DNA of 64,000 bases from Prevotella sp. MA2016 (GCF_000619825.1 NZ_JHUW01000013.1:43605-107604), one strand, 5' to 3'. Shown: positions 35,334-45,349, numbered from the stretch's first letter. Notes: generated by a model not told the origin, from the sequence alone. Numbers and translations: made by a program.

Positions 35334-36404
35334 ATGAAGAAATTAACAGTAATACTACTCTCAATTCTCGCTTCTCAGCTTTCGCCTCTCCAGGTGAATG
35401 CACAGCGACTCACTGTAAAAACTACCACTGTAGATGTAGGAGCTACAGGGTATGAACAACCTGTTACAGCTACTTTCGAGATGCGTAATAAAGGTTTGCG
35501 CCGATTGGTTATCCAGAGTGTAAAAGCCGATTGTGGTTGCACGCAGGTGGAATATCCTAAAGAGGTGGGCATAGGCGAACGATTCACCATCAAGATGACT
35601 TTTGATGCCCGGCAGTTAGGTCATTTCCAGAAGATGTGCCTGGTGAAGACTAATGGCACCAAGAAACCTTTCTACCTGACGATGAAAGGTGTGGTGAAGT
35701 CTGATATGCACGACTACTCAGGCGAATATCCCATCGCAATGGGCGACCTGCTGATGGATAAAGACGGACTTGAGTTTGACGATGTAAACAAGGGCGATGT
35801 GCCTGTGCAGGAGATACACATCTTTAATAATGGTAGTAAGGCCATGCGCCCCAACCTCATGCATCTGCCTCCTTATCTGCAGGCTATCACCAGTCCCGAC
35901 CATCTCTTGCCAGGACGCTCAGCTACTATCACCGTGAAGTTGCTCTCTGAGAAATTGCGCGACTATGGTCTGACTAAGACCACGCTCTACATGGCTCATA
36001 ACCCAGGTGACAAGGTAAAACAGGAACATGCTATTGAGGTGGCTACGGTACTGCTGCCCGATATGAAACAGTTTGAGAAGGATAATAAGGATTTGGCGCC
36101 TAAGTTGCAGATGTCAACTGCTGATGTGGATTTCACCGACTTTGCTGGCAAAGCCAAGAAATCTACTACTGTTGACTTGCAGAATACTGGTTCGTCAGCA
36201 CTCAAGATTACCTCTCTGCAGCTCTTTACTGCTGGCTTGAAGGTGACACTCTCCAAGAGTGAGATTGCACCAGGACAGACAGCTCATCTGAAGATTACAG
36301 GAACGGCCGAGGAACTGAAGAAACTCCGTACGCGTCCTCGTATCCTGATGATTACCAATGATCCCGACCACGCAAAAGTCGTAGTCAACATCAAGTTAAA
36401 GTAA
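35334..36404 (+). CDS. DUF1573 exported protein
   Basis: 356 residues starting at the ATG at 35334. Signal peptide about 1-24 (LLSILASQLSPLQVNAQ). The DUF1573 beta-sandwich is recognisable by F.MRNKG...L.I..VKADCGCT (Cys-Gly-Cys near 63) and the following GERFTIKMTFDARQLGHF. A second similar Ig-like module lies in the C-terminal third (VDLQNTGSSALKITSLQLF). The function of this family is not known; it may act as a periplasmic structural or adhesion module. Cotranscribed with the alpha-2-macroglobulin gene (14-bp gap), so they may work together on the cell envelope. Confidence 0.82.
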   Translation: MKKLTVILLSILASQLSPLQVNAQRLTVKTTTVDVGATGYEQPVTATFEMRNKGLRRLVIQSVKADCGCTQVEYPKEVGIGERFTIKMTFDARQLGHFQKMCLVKTNGTKKPFYLTMKGVVKSDMHDYSGEYPIAMGDLLMDKDGLEFDDVNKGDVPVQEIHIFNNGSKAMRPNLMHLPPYLQAITSPDHLLPGRSATITVKLLSEKLRDYGLTKTTLYMAHNPGDKVKQEHAIEVATVLLPDMKQFEKDNKDLAPKLQMSTADVDFTDFAGKAKKSTTVDLQNTGSSALKITSLQLFTAGLKVTLSKSEIAPGQTAHLKITGTAEELKKLRTRPRILMITNDPDHAKVVVNIKLK

Positions 36405-36434
36405 TCATACCTCTCACTTCTCAGTTAAAAAAAC

Positions 36435-37535
36435 ATGGAACATCCCGAAAATAGCTCAGAATTTGCAGGCTTGCAGGTGAACAGTGGGGTAGAGCAGCCC
36501 TCTATCATCAATCCCTACCTGAAGCGCAATCGTTTCCGCAGGCGTGAACTCTCTGTGGGCGAGATGGTGGAAGGTATTCTCAAGGGCGACGTCACTATCC
36601 TCTCGCAGGCTGTCACACTCATTGAGAGCGTGAACCCCGACCATCAGGCGCGTGCACAGGAAGTTATCAACAAGTGCCTGCCCTACAGTGGGCATAGTAT
36701 CCGTATCGGCATTAGTGGTGTGCCGGGGGCTGGTAAGAGCACCTCTATCGACGAGTTTGGTATGCATGTGCTCAAGGAGAAAGGTGGAAAACTGGCTGTA
36801 CTAGCCATCGACCCTAGTAGCGAGCGCACTAAAGGCTCTATCCTGGGTGATAAGACGCGCATGGAGAAGCTTTCGCAGCATCCGTCATCGTTCATACGCC
36901 CTAGTCCATCGGCTGGTTCATTGGGTGGTGTGGCGCGCAAGACGCGTGAGACTATCATCCTCTGTGAGGCTGCAGGATTCGATAAGATCTTTGTCGAGAC
37001 TGTGGGCGTTGGTCAGAGCGAAACGGCCTGCCATTCGATGGTAGATTTCTTCCTGCTCATCCAGGTGGCAGGAACGGGCGACGAGTTGCAGGGTATCAAG
37101 CGTGGCATCATGGAGATCAGTGATGGCATCGTTATCAACAAGTGTGATGGCGACAATGTGGATCGCTGTCAGATGGCAGCAACCAATTTCCGTAATGCCC
37201 TGCACTTCTTCCCGATGCCCGAGAGTGGATGGAGCCCAAAAGTGCTGTGCTATAGCGGATTCTATGGTACAGGTGTCAAGGAGATATTTGACATGATATA
37301 CGAGTATGTGGACTTTGTGAAGGCCAATGGCTATTTCGACTATCGACGCAATGAGCAGTCGAAATATTGGATGTATGAAAGTATCAACGAGCATCTGCGC
37401 TTAAACTTCTACAATAATCCGCAAATCAAAGCACAACTTAGTGCTGCCGAGCAAACCGTCTTGGCCGGTCAAAAAACCTCTTTCGTGGCTGCCCAAGACC
37501 TGCTCGATGACTATTTTAATAGTCTAAAAAAATAA
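36435..37535 (+). CDS. meaB: Methylmalonyl-CoA mutase-associated GTPase MeaB/ArgK
   Basis: 366 residues. G3E P-loop GTPase that protects and reloads B12-dependent methylmalonyl-CoA mutase, an enzyme of the succinate-propionate route used by Prevotella. P-loop GVPGAGKS near 95-102, AIDPSSERTKGSILGDKTRM, FVETVGVGQSE, and base-recognition NKCDGD near 233 (NKxD form) are present; the C-terminal dimerisation helices are complete. The mutase genes are not in the window. The gap upstream is 30 bp. Confidence 0.95.
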   Translation: MEHPENSSEFAGLQVNSGVEQPSIINPYLKRNRFRRRELSVGEMVEGILKGDVTILSQAVTLIESVNPDHQARAQEVINKCLPYSGHSIRIGISGVPGAGKSTSIDEFGMHVLKEKGGKLAVLAIDPSSERTKGSILGDKTRMEKLSQHPSSFIRPSPSAGSLGGVARKTRETIILCEAAGFDKIFVETVGVGQSETACHSMVDFFLLIQVAGTGDELQGIKRGIMEISDGIVINKCDGDNVDRCQMAATNFRNALHFFPMPESGWSPKVLCYSGFYGTGVKEIFDMIYEYVDFVKANGYFDYRRNEQSKYWMYESINEHLRLNFYNNPQIKAQLSAAEQTVLAGQKTSFVAAQDLLDDYFNSLKK

Positions 37536-37536
37536 T

Positions 37537-37564
37537 CTTCAATGTTCAATCTTCAATCATCAAT
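37537..37564 (+). repeat. 7-bp array forming the meaB-ispH junction
   Basis: Four units CTTCAAT, GTTCAAT, CTTCAAT, CATCAAT; starts one base after the meaB stop and the last unit supplies the AT of the ispH ATG. Confidence 0.88.
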
Positions 37565-38420
37565 GATACAAATAGAAATAGACGAGGGTAGTGGTTTCTG
37601 CTTCGGAGTTACCACTGCTATTAAAAAAGCCGAAGAAGAGCTCGCTAAGGGCGAAAAACTCTATTGCCTCGGCGATATCGTGCACAATGGTATGGAATGT
37701 GAGCGCCTGCGTGAGATGGGACTCATCACTATCAATCATGAGGAAATGCGACAACTGCACAATGCCAAGGTGCTGCTGCGTGCACATGGTGAGCCACCTG
37801 AGACTTATGAGTTGGCGCGTCAGAATAACATCGAGATTATCGATGCCACATGTCCTGTGGTGCTCAAACTGCAGAAGCGCATCAAAGAGCAGTATGATGA
37901 GAATAATGATGCACAAATCGTTATCTTTGGTAAGAAAGGTCATGCAGAAGTGCTCGGACTGGTGGGACAGACACACTCTAATGCCATCGTCATCGAGAGT
38001 AGCGACGAAGTTACAAAACTTGATTTTACCCGCGATATCTATCTCTACTCACAGACCACCAAGTCGCTCGACGAGTTCCGACGCATCATCGATTATATCC
38101 AGACGCATATTTCACCTGATGCCACTTTCCAGAGTTTCGACACCATCTGTCGTTCGGTAGCTAATCGCATGCCTAATATTTCGCAGTTTGCTGCCAAGCA
38201 CGATCTTATCCTCTTTGTGTGCGGACGTAAGAGTTCTAACGGAAAAGTGCTCTACAACGAGTGCCTGCGTGTGAATCCCAATTCGCACCTGGTGGAAGAC
38301 CCTCAGGAGATAGAGCCTCATTGGCTTGAAGGTATTCAGAGTGTGGGCATCTGTGGTGCTACCAGTACGCCTCGCTGGCTGATGGAGCAGTGTCGGGATG
38401 CCATCTTAAACATGCAATAA
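37563..38420 (+). CDS. ispH: 4-hydroxy-3-methylbut-2-enyl diphosphate reductase
   Basis: Last step of the MEP isoprenoid pathway: reduces HMBPP to IPP and DMAPP using a 4Fe-4S cluster. 285 residues from the ATG at 37563 (MIQIEIDEGSGFCFGV). The three cluster cysteines are at about 13 (GFCFGV), 97 (DATCPVV) and 195 (DTICRSV), and the GHAEVLG and AHGEPPETY substrate motifs are present. An upstream in-frame ATG at 37542 would translate the 7-bp array and is less likely. The stop overlaps the next start (TAATG), implying translational coupling. Confidence 0.96.
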   Translation: MIQIEIDEGSGFCFGVTTAIKKAEEELAKGEKLYCLGDIVHNGMECERLREMGLITINHEEMRQLHNAKVLLRAHGEPPETYELARQNNIEIIDATCPVVLKLQKRIKEQYDENNDAQIVIFGKKGHAEVLGLVGQTHSNAIVIESSDEVTKLDFTRDIYLYSQTTKSLDEFRRIIDYIQTHISPDATFQSFDTICRSVANRMPNISQFAAKHDLILFVCGRKSSNGKVLYNECLRVNPNSHLVEDPQEIEPHWLEGIQSVGICGATSTPRWLMEQCRDAILNMQ

Positions 38421-39094
38421 TGATTCGTATAAAGGTTTCTGACGAGATAGCTTCCGTGTGCCCTGCATTTGTGGGGGCATGCGTTGAGGCGTCTGTGGTG
38501 AATAGTACTTATAGTGAGCGCCTCTGGCACACCATCCATGAGGTGGAGCAGCGCCTGCGTAGCGAACTTACTACCGATAGCGTGAAGTCGCTGCCATCTA
38601 TCGCTGCCACCCGTACGGTCTATAAGCTTTGTGGCAAGGATCCTTCGCGTTATCGTCCTGCCTCCGAGCAGCTCATCCGACGTATGCTGCAGGGCAAAGA
38701 GCTTTATCAGATTGATACGCTGGTTGATCTGGTCAATCTAGCTTCTATCGTCTATGGTTACAGCATTGGCGGATTTGATGCCGACAAGTTTGTGGGCGAT
38801 GAACTGGTGCTGGGCGTAGGTCGTGAAGGTGAACCTTATGAAGGCATTGGGCGTGGTCCGTTGAACATCGCCGGTCTGCCTGTGTATCGTGATGCCGAGG
38901 GTGGGGTAGGTACGCCTACCAGCGACCATGAGCGTACCAAGATGACACTCTCAACCACCCACCTCGTGGTGCTTATTAATGGATATGATGGTGATGAGCA
39001 GCGTGTGCTGGCCAACGCTCAGTATATCCAGCAGCTGCTCATCGACTATGCCCAAAGCGATGGTGGCACCGTTACGCTTTATCGCAGAGCGTAG
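38420..39094 (+). CDS. B3/B4 tRNA-binding-domain protein
   Basis: 224 residues. Matches the stand-alone B3/B4 domain found in the beta subunit of phenylalanyl-tRNA synthetase: CGKDPSRYRPASEQLIRRML, VDLVNLASIVYGYSIGGFD, PLNIAGLPVYRDAEGGVGTPTSDHERTKM. Such free-standing proteins may bind or edit tRNA, but this has not been shown here. The ATG at 38420 shares a base with the ispH stop, so it is coupled to ispH. Its 3' end overlaps the convergent phosphatase gene by 16 bp. Confidence 0.88.
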   Translation: MIRIKVSDEIASVCPAFVGACVEASVVNSTYSERLWHTIHEVEQRLRSELTTDSVKSLPSIAATRTVYKLCGKDPSRYRPASEQLIRRMLQGKELYQIDTLVDLVNLASIVYGYSIGGFDADKFVGDELVLGVGREGEPYEGIGRGPLNIAGLPVYRDAEGGVGTPTSDHERTKMTLSTTHLVVLINGYDGDEQRVLANAQYIQQLLIDYAQSDGGTVTLYRRA

Positions 39095-40350
39095 CTACAC
39101 TTGTTATGATAGAACTTCTGGAAGTCGCTCCACTTGTAGTAGGGATAGTTGTCCGTAGGTACAGGTAGGGTGGCTTCTCGACCATTCATAAGGCATTTCA
39201 CCAAGATGTCGTCAGTAGCTTTCTTGCTGCGATAGAAAATCAACTGAATATTTGAAGCCTTGCAGGTCTCCCAATTCTGGTAGCAGTTCTTTACCTCGTT
39301 GGGATCTTCAGGGTCGAGGTCGGCACCGTTGATACCCATCAGCACGGTGAGCGGACCGATGCAGGTGTCATGTCCGAAACGCAGGTCGGCCACACGATCG
39401 CTGCTGCCATCAATGGCTGCTGAGGCTTTCTTCAAGATGTCCTGAAGGATGGGAATCATCTGATATTGTGGACCGAATACCCACGAATAGCTACCTAGAT
39501 TGTCGCGCTCCCATTCGGCTGCTATCTCTTCGTCGGTGATGATGCCATCCATCATGCCCTCATGACCAATGCTGGGAAGCGAGGTGTAGAGATTGATGAG
39601 ATTGCTGCCGATGTGATGAGGTCTGCCTGGCAGACTGTCGGTTCTCACAAACACACGCTTAAGAATGTTGTCGCGTAGTACCGATGGGGCACCCTTAAAC
39701 TGACTGCGATTCTTTTCGTAGCGAGGCTTCAAGTCTTTGGGGTAGTTGTGTTTTACGGGGTTTTGTCCGTCGGTAGGCACAACACCATCAAGCGTAAAAC
39801 GCGACGACTGCTCACGAATCTCGAGCTTGGGGTTGCACTGCACCAGCTCTTGGCAGAATCCTGCCATGCTGATGACGCAGCGACCAACTAGCGACGAGAT
39901 GGCCAGCACGTTGCCACCATGTTCGAAAACCTCAGGGAAGTTGTTGTACATGATACGGGCGATGCCTTGATGCTGCTGCCAGCCTAGGTCGGTGAGCTCG
40001 CTCACACCCGTCTGCAATTCTGCCTTGGCTGCCATAAACTTCTGGCGGAATTTTTCGCCAACAGGCGTGAGCAGATGACGCTCATGAGCCAAGGTGAGCA
40101 GCGTGTCGAGTTCCTTATAGAGCGAACTGCTCCAGTAATAGCGTGAGCCATGTCGCCCATAGTGGCTGATGTAGAAAGGCTTATAGCCACGTGGCGCCTT
40201 GGTGAGCTGGGGTGTTTCGAGCAGATACGGATAATCCGTACCATACGCCCTACGAGGGTCGGTCTTCAGTGCATCGAGAGCCGATACACATTGTGCCCCT
40301 GCCATAGCAGACAGGAGCACAAAGCATAGAGTTAAAAGCGATTTTTTCAT
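39079..40350 (-). CDS. Histidine acid phosphatase (phytase/MINPP-like), secreted
   Basis: 423 residues from the ATG at 40350; signal peptide to about 20 (LCFVLLSAMAGAQC). The catalytic RHGSR motif (66-70) supplies the phospho-histidine, and FGHDTC near 325 supplies the proton-donor HD. The group contains phytases and inositol-polyphosphate phosphatases, including characterised Bacteroides members, but also broad acid phosphatases. It is the last gene of an operon with ECF sigma, FecR, STN-SusC and SusD, so the phosphatase probably acts on, or generates, the imported ligand. Specificity is not proven. Confidence 0.88.
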   Translation of the reverse strand: MKKSLLTLCFVLLSAMAGAQCVSALDALKTDPRRAYGTDYPYLLETPQLTKAPRGYKPFYISHYGRHGSRYYWSSSLYKELDTLLTLAHERHLLTPVGEKFRQKFMAAKAELQTGVSELTDLGWQQHQGIARIMYNNFPEVFEHGGNVLAISSLVGRCVISMAGFCQELVQCNPKLEIREQSSRFTLDGVVPTDGQNPVKHNYPKDLKPRYEKNRSQFKGAPSVLRDNILKRVFVRTDSLPGRPHHIGSNLINLYTSLPSIGHEGMMDGIITDEEIAAEWERDNLGSYSWVFGPQYQMIPILQDILKKASAAIDGSSDRVADLRFGHDTCIGPLTVLMGINGADLDPEDPNEVKNCYQNWETCKASNIQLIFYRSKKATDDILVKCLMNGREATLPVPTDNYPYYKWSDFQKFYHNKCSYALR

Positions 40351-40373
40351 TGTCAATTATATGAGTTCAAAAC

Positions 40374-41939
40374 TTAGTATCCAGGATTCTGGTCGGCATC
40401 CGTGATGGCGTTGTTTGAGTTGATTTCGAGCGTGGGGAATGGTAGCAGCATGGCGCGCTTAGCCATCTCTGGTGTGCACACGAAGTAGTCCTCTTTATAC
40501 TTTGTTGATGAAGGGTTAGGACAGTTGGCTGGGTGTGCATTATGGGCTTTCCAGTACTCGAGCATGAACTCTGGACCACGACGGCGCATGTCGAAATATT
40601 CAGTCTCCTCACCCAACAGCTCGAAGAAGCGCTCGTACATGATGCGATGGCGGAACTCCTCCTTGGTCATACCGCTCCAGTCGGCAGGCTGTTCGGCTGC
40701 AGGCTCTGCACTGTTGCGTGCACGGGCCAGCACCTCGTTCACATACTGATAGGCCTTGTCGGGCCCACTCACTTCGTTGGTGGCTTCGGCCAGCATCAGC
40801 AGCACGTCAGCATAGCGCAGATAGATAAAATTCTGTGGGGCGTACTGGGCTACATAGCGAGTGTCGAGGAACTTCTTGAGATATGGCCACATGCGACTGC
40901 TACCCTTTTCGCTGGTGTAGGCTGGGTAAATCTGCACGGTATCCACACCACCATTCTTGGTGTAGTAGTTGTAGATGATACCCTGCTCGATACGTGGGTC
41001 GCCAGGATACTGCTCGCGCCAGGTGTCGAAGATATATTTCGAGGGGCGATAGCGACCATAGGGGTTACTCTGAGAGTTGGGGGTGTAGTCGCTCACGTCG
41101 GGTGCAATACCCTGTGTCCATGTGCTACCATTGATATCCGAGAACTGTATTTCGATAATCGACTCGGCGGTGTTGCGGTTCTGGGCATTGTAGAGCACCT
41201 GCAGAGGTATCAGCTGATAGTGACCATACACCTTCATACACTCGTCGATACACTTCTGCCAGTAGGGGGAACCCTCTTCACCGTTGGCCAGCGTCAGATA
41301 TACCTTACCCAACAAAGCGTGAGCAGCATAGAGGCTGGGACGCCCCTCGGTGGGGTTCTCCTCAGGAAGCAACTGAGCTGCCTCTTCCAAGTCGGCAATC
41401 ACCTGGTTGTAGGTCTCCTCTACTGTAGAACGTGGCATGTCGAGATTCTTGCTGTTGATGGGCTCTAAGCGTAGGGGCAGACCTCCAAAGGCACGCACCA
41501 GATTGAAGTAGATCATACCTCTGAGGAAATGAGCTTCGCCCTTGGCGCGTGTCTTCAGTTGCTCTGATGCACCACTGGCATCAATCTTACTTAACAGATC
41601 ATTGCAGTCTGCTATCACCGTGTAGCACGTCTTGAAGTGGCGCCCTACATACTTGTTGTCAGGTTCTGTGCGCTGGGCTTTCGAGTCGTTGTACGACGAA
41701 CTGGTGTTGTTCATCGTGCCACCGGCAGTGCAGAAGATGGTGTGATAGTCCGACTGGAACACGTTGTAGCTGGTGAGTCCGTGGTAGCATCCTGTCAGGG
41801 CGGCTTCTACGCCCTTGTCGTCAGCATAGATAACGTTAGCAGATGGAAAAGAGTCGGTATCTTCTTCCAATAGGGAATTGCAGGATGTTAAAGCTACGGC
41901 GCTTAGCAATCCCCATGCATATATGATAGTCTTTTTCAT
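40374..41939 (-). CDS. SusD-like outer-membrane lipoprotein (second locus)
   Basis: 521 residues. Lipoprotein signal MKKTIIYAWGLLSAVALTSC with Cys at 20, then NSLLEEDTDSFPS. RagB/SusD features: YFNLVRAFGGLPLR near 145, TPR-like LYAAHALLGKVYLTLAN, NFIYLRYADVLLMLAEA, and IMYERFFELLGEETEYFDMRRRG. It should cap the STN-SusC encoded 36 bp upstream; the phosphatase gene follows after 23 bp. Confidence 0.94.
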   Translation of the reverse strand: MKKTIIYAWGLLSAVALTSCNSLLEEDTDSFPSANVIYADDKGVEAALTGCYHGLTSYNVFQSDYHTIFCTAGGTMNNTSSSYNDSKAQRTEPDNKYVGRHFKTCYTVIADCNDLLSKIDASGASEQLKTRAKGEAHFLRGMIYFNLVRAFGGLPLRLEPINSKNLDMPRSTVEETYNQVIADLEEAAQLLPEENPTEGRPSLYAAHALLGKVYLTLANGEEGSPYWQKCIDECMKVYGHYQLIPLQVLYNAQNRNTAESIIEIQFSDINGSTWTQGIAPDVSDYTPNSQSNPYGRYRPSKYIFDTWREQYPGDPRIEQGIIYNYYTKNGGVDTVQIYPAYTSEKGSSRMWPYLKKFLDTRYVAQYAPQNFIYLRYADVLLMLAEATNEVSGPDKAYQYVNEVLARARNSAEPAAEQPADWSGMTKEEFRHRIMYERFFELLGEETEYFDMRRRGPEFMLEYWKAHNAHPANCPNPSSTKYKEDYFVCTPEMAKRAMLLPFPTLEINSNNAITDADQNPGY

Positions 41940-41975
41940 TTTTCTTTCGTATTATTATATTGTTGAATGATGAAG

Positions 41976-44900
41976 TTAGAAAGTAACATTCAGCGTACAG
42001 CTGTATGAGCGGGTGATAGGGGCGCTTCCGTAGTCGATGCCGATACGCTTGGGGTCGTTAGAGAAACTGTTGATGTCGGGGTTGTAACCTGAGTAGTTAG
42101 TGATGGTGAACAGGTTACGTCCTGTCAGCGTTACTTGCAGCGCCTTGATCAGATTTGAGCGCTTTAATGGTACATCGTAGGTAAGACTCAGACTTCCCAT
42201 GCGCAGGAAACTACCATCTTCTATCAGGCGATCGGTGAGCTCGCTCAGAGGTACGCCGATGCGTGGGTAGGTGGTGCTGGGCTTTTCTGGGCGCCAGGCA
42301 TTGTGGTAGGCCTCAGTCAGGATGTTGTAATCGTAATAGGTATTGGTGTTGTCGAGTTTATTGGCATTCACCACTTCATTGCCTATCGAACCATGGAACT
42401 GAGCATTCAGTGTAAAAGCCTTGTAGCTGATAGAGGTGTTGAAACCGAAGGTGAAGTCGGGGTTCGGGTCGCCCAGAATCACACGGTCTTCGGTGTTGAT
42501 AATGCCATCTTCATTGGTATCGATATAGGCAATGTCTCCAGCTTTGAGCGCATTTCCGTTATACACCAGTCCGTTGGCTGCCTCGTCGCTCTGCAGGATA
42601 CCATTGGTTTTGTATCCCCAGAATAGTCCGATGGGTTTGCCCTTGATGAAGATGTTGACAGGAAAGGCGGCTGATGCGTAGTACGACAGGTTGGTGCCGT
42701 AGTATGCCTCGTAGTATTCGGTACCATATTTGGTAAGTGGTAGTCCGAGGTTGGTGATGCGGTTTTTGTTATGTGAGATGTTGGCGCCGATGGTCCAGGT
42801 AAAGTCCTTGGTGCTGACGGGCACAGCGTTGAGAGCCACCTCGATACCATTGTTCTGGATAGAGCCACAGTTCACGTAGATAGAACTATAGCCTGTAGAA
42901 ACTGCGGTGTTCATCGACTGCAGAATGTCGTTGGTCTCTTTGTGATAGACATCAACGCTCAGGGTGAGTCGGTTCTTCAGAATGCCGAAGTCGATACCTG
43001 CATTATATTGTGTGGTGGCCTCCCATTTCAGGTCGGGATTGGCAATCTTGCTGGGGTGAAGTCCTACTGTGTTCTGACCACCGCCTGTGGCATACTCCAC
43101 GTTGCCATAGGTGTTCTGTGTGGCATAGGCCGAGATACTCTGGTTACCGGTCATACCCCAACCAAGGCGCAGTTTCAGGTTGCTCAGCCACTTGCTGTCC
43201 TTCAGGAAATTCTCCTGATTGACGCGCCAGGCTAGTGCTACTGATGGGAAGAAACTGTAGCGATTGCCTTTCTGGAACTTACTTGAACCATCCACACGTC
43301 CTGTGAGAGTCACCAGGTAACGGTCCATATAATTATAGTTCACGCGCAGGAGCGATGAGGCTGTGGTTTCGTTGGTCAGCGAGTGGCTGTTGGTATAGGT
43401 CTTATTGGCATAAGCGATACCATCAATGCCCAGCGACATGATTGAAAAGTCTTCGCCCAGCATGCCATAGCGATTGGCATCGCGGCGCTCGTAGGTGACA
43501 CCTGCTGTACCCGACAAATGGTGTACATTGTTCAGTGTATAGTCGTAGTAGAACAGCGCTTCAAGAGCCTTCTTTATACTGCGAAGCTCGCTGTAGCCCA
43601 ACTGGCCGTTCACCTTCATACCGGTATATACACCAGTGCTATACCAGCGTGAGCGGGTCTTGTCGCGGGTATCGTACGAACCCATCAGATGGAAGGTCAG
43701 ACCTTTGATAATCTTATAGTCGAAGGCAATCGAAGCCATGGTGCGGTTCTCCTCTGAGTGGTCCTTGTAATCGGTCAGCCAGTTGGTAGGAGTCAACTGT
43801 AGGTCGTTGTCATTGTCGTTATTATCCTCGGGGTCGAGCTCGGCAAAAGGTTTTGCCAGGATAGCATGACGGGTGAGACTGGTACGCTGGTTTCCCTGTC
43901 CATCGGTTCCGGCTGTCATGTCGTTCACACGGCGTGTCATACTGAATGTACCCTTGAGCGACATGTTCTGATTGAGTTTGTACTTGTAGTTGACACGCAG
44001 GTCGGCCTGGCTCAGTCCCGTGTTGCGGATGATACCTTTGTTGTCAAGATAGCCACCAGCCACGTAGTAGTTGGCCTTGTCGTTACCACCGTTTACTGAC
44101 AGACGGTATGATTGGGTGGTAGAGGTGTGGAAGAGCTCCTTTTGCCAGTCGCGATTCACGGGGTGAAAATCTGCACTGTAGTAGCCTTCCTCGTCTTTTT
44201 CATTGCGATAGGCAATGTACTCCTCAGCATTGAGCACGCTGATGTGCTTGCTAGCCTGGTCGAACGAGAGTCCTGCCGAGAGGTTGATCTTGGCTTTTCC
44301 ACTTTTTCCCTCTTTGGTCGTAATGAGTACGACACCATTAGATGCACGTGAACCATAGATGGCTGTGGCCGAGGCATCTTTCAGAATTTCTATGCTTTGT
44401 ATATCTTGTGGGTTGATTCCTGTTAGTCCGCTTTGGGTGGTCTGTACTGGGTCGCTACCCGTGCCACCGCCGCTATTGGGGTTGCCTACATCTTCTGTGG
44501 CATCGTTCATGATGATTCCGTCAATCACATATAGTGGTTCTTTGTTTCCGTTCAGGGTTGAGGTTCCGCGGATGCGTACGTTGATGACACCACCCAACTG
44601 CGAGTCGCCACCATTCACATACACACCAGGGGCGTTACCCTGCAACAGGTGGTCGATGCCACTGTTGAATACGGCCTTGTCGCGATCTACAGCTACTGAT
44701 GATACCGAACCTGTCAGGTCGCTCTTCTTCATCTGGCCATAGCCCACTACCACCACTTCGTCCAGACTGTGGGCATCTTCTTTCAGTTGGATGTCGATGT
44801 GATTCTTGCTGCTCACCTTCACGTTCTGTGTCAGGTAACCGATGTAGCTCACCTGTAGGGTGCCACTTTTGCTGGCGTACAGCTCATAGTGTCCGTTCAC

Positions 44901-45332
44901 GTCAGTCACTGTGGCGTTCTTGGTGCCCTTTTCGGTCACGCTGGCACCAATCACAGCTTCGCCATTCTCGTCGGTAATAATACCTGAGATGCGCTGCTTC
45001 TCACCGGGCTTGTCAGACTTTTCCTTTTTTTTGGCCACAATCACAATCTGGTTGCCCTTCACCTCAAAGGTGTAGTCGGTGTCCTTTAGCAGTTCTTCCA
45101 TCACTTGTGGCACAGTTTTGTTTTTCTGGTTGAGCACCACTTGCTTGTTGATGTTCAGCTTCGATGCATTGTAGGCAATCTTGTAATTGCTCACCTGCTC
45201 GATTTTCTCGAAAGCTTTCTTCAGGGAGACGCGTTCATTGTTGAACGATACGTTCTGCGCCTGAATCTGAATGCTGCCGGCTATCATCATGATGGCAGCC
45301 ATTCGGAGAATACGGTTTCTTCTTTTTTCCAT
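41976..45332 (-). CDS. SusC-like TonB-dependent receptor with STN signalling domain
   Basis: 1118 residues. Signal peptide to about 26, secretin/TonB short N-terminal domain (about 30-100, VSLKKAFEKIEQVSNYKIAYN...), carboxypeptidase-like domain (ISGIITDENGEAVIGASV), TonB box LDEVVVVGYGQMKK, plug with PLYVIDGI and IEILKDASATAIYGSRASNGVVLITTKEGK, then the barrel. The STN domain contacts a FecR-type anti-sigma factor across the periplasm, and exactly such a pair is encoded just upstream, so ligand binding likely switches on this operon. A 9-bp inverted repeat lies in the 113-bp upstream gap. Confidence 0.95.
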   Translation of the reverse strand: MEKRRNRILRMAAIMMIAGSIQIQAQNVSFNNERVSLKKAFEKIEQVSNYKIAYNASKLNINKQVVLNQKNKTVPQVMEELLKDTDYTFEVKGNQIVIVAKKKEKSDKPGEKQRISGIITDENGEAVIGASVTEKGTKNATVTDVNGHYELYASKSGTLQVSYIGYLTQNVKVSSKNHIDIQLKEDAHSLDEVVVVGYGQMKKSDLTGSVSSVAVDRDKAVFNSGIDHLLQGNAPGVYVNGGDSQLGGVINVRIRGTSTLNGNKEPLYVIDGIIMNDATEDVGNPNSGGGTGSDPVQTTQSGLTGINPQDIQSIEILKDASATAIYGSRASNGVVLITTKEGKSGKAKINLSAGLSFDQASKHISVLNAEEYIAYRNEKDEEGYYSADFHPVNRDWQKELFHTSTTQSYRLSVNGGNDKANYYVAGGYLDNKGIIRNTGLSQADLRVNYKYKLNQNMSLKGTFSMTRRVNDMTAGTDGQGNQRTSLTRHAILAKPFAELDPEDNNDNDNDLQLTPTNWLTDYKDHSEENRTMASIAFDYKIIKGLTFHLMGSYDTRDKTRSRWYSTGVYTGMKVNGQLGYSELRSIKKALEALFYYDYTLNNVHHLSGTAGVTYERRDANRYGMLGEDFSIMSLGIDGIAYANKTYTNSHSLTNETTASSLLRVNYNYMDRYLVTLTGRVDGSSKFQKGNRYSFFPSVALAWRVNQENFLKDSKWLSNLKLRLGWGMTGNQSISAYATQNTYGNVEYATGGGQNTVGLHPSKIANPDLKWEATTQYNAGIDFGILKNRLTLSVDVYHKETNDILQSMNTAVSTGYSSIYVNCGSIQNNGIEVALNAVPVSTKDFTWTIGANISHNKNRITNLGLPLTKYGTEYYEAYYGTNLSYYASAAFPVNIFIKGKPIGLFWGYKTNGILQSDEAANGLVYNGNALKAGDIAYIDTNEDGIINTEDRVILGDPNPDFTFGFNTSISYKAFTLNAQFHGSIGNEVVNANKLDNTNTYYDYNILTEAYHNAWRPEKPSTTYPRIGVPLSELTDRLIEDGSFLRMGSLSLTYDVPLKRSNLIKALQVTLTGRNLFTITNYSGYNPDINSFSNDPKRIGIDYGSAPITRSYSCTLNVTF

Positions 45333-45349
45333 TTTAGGTTTTAAAAATT

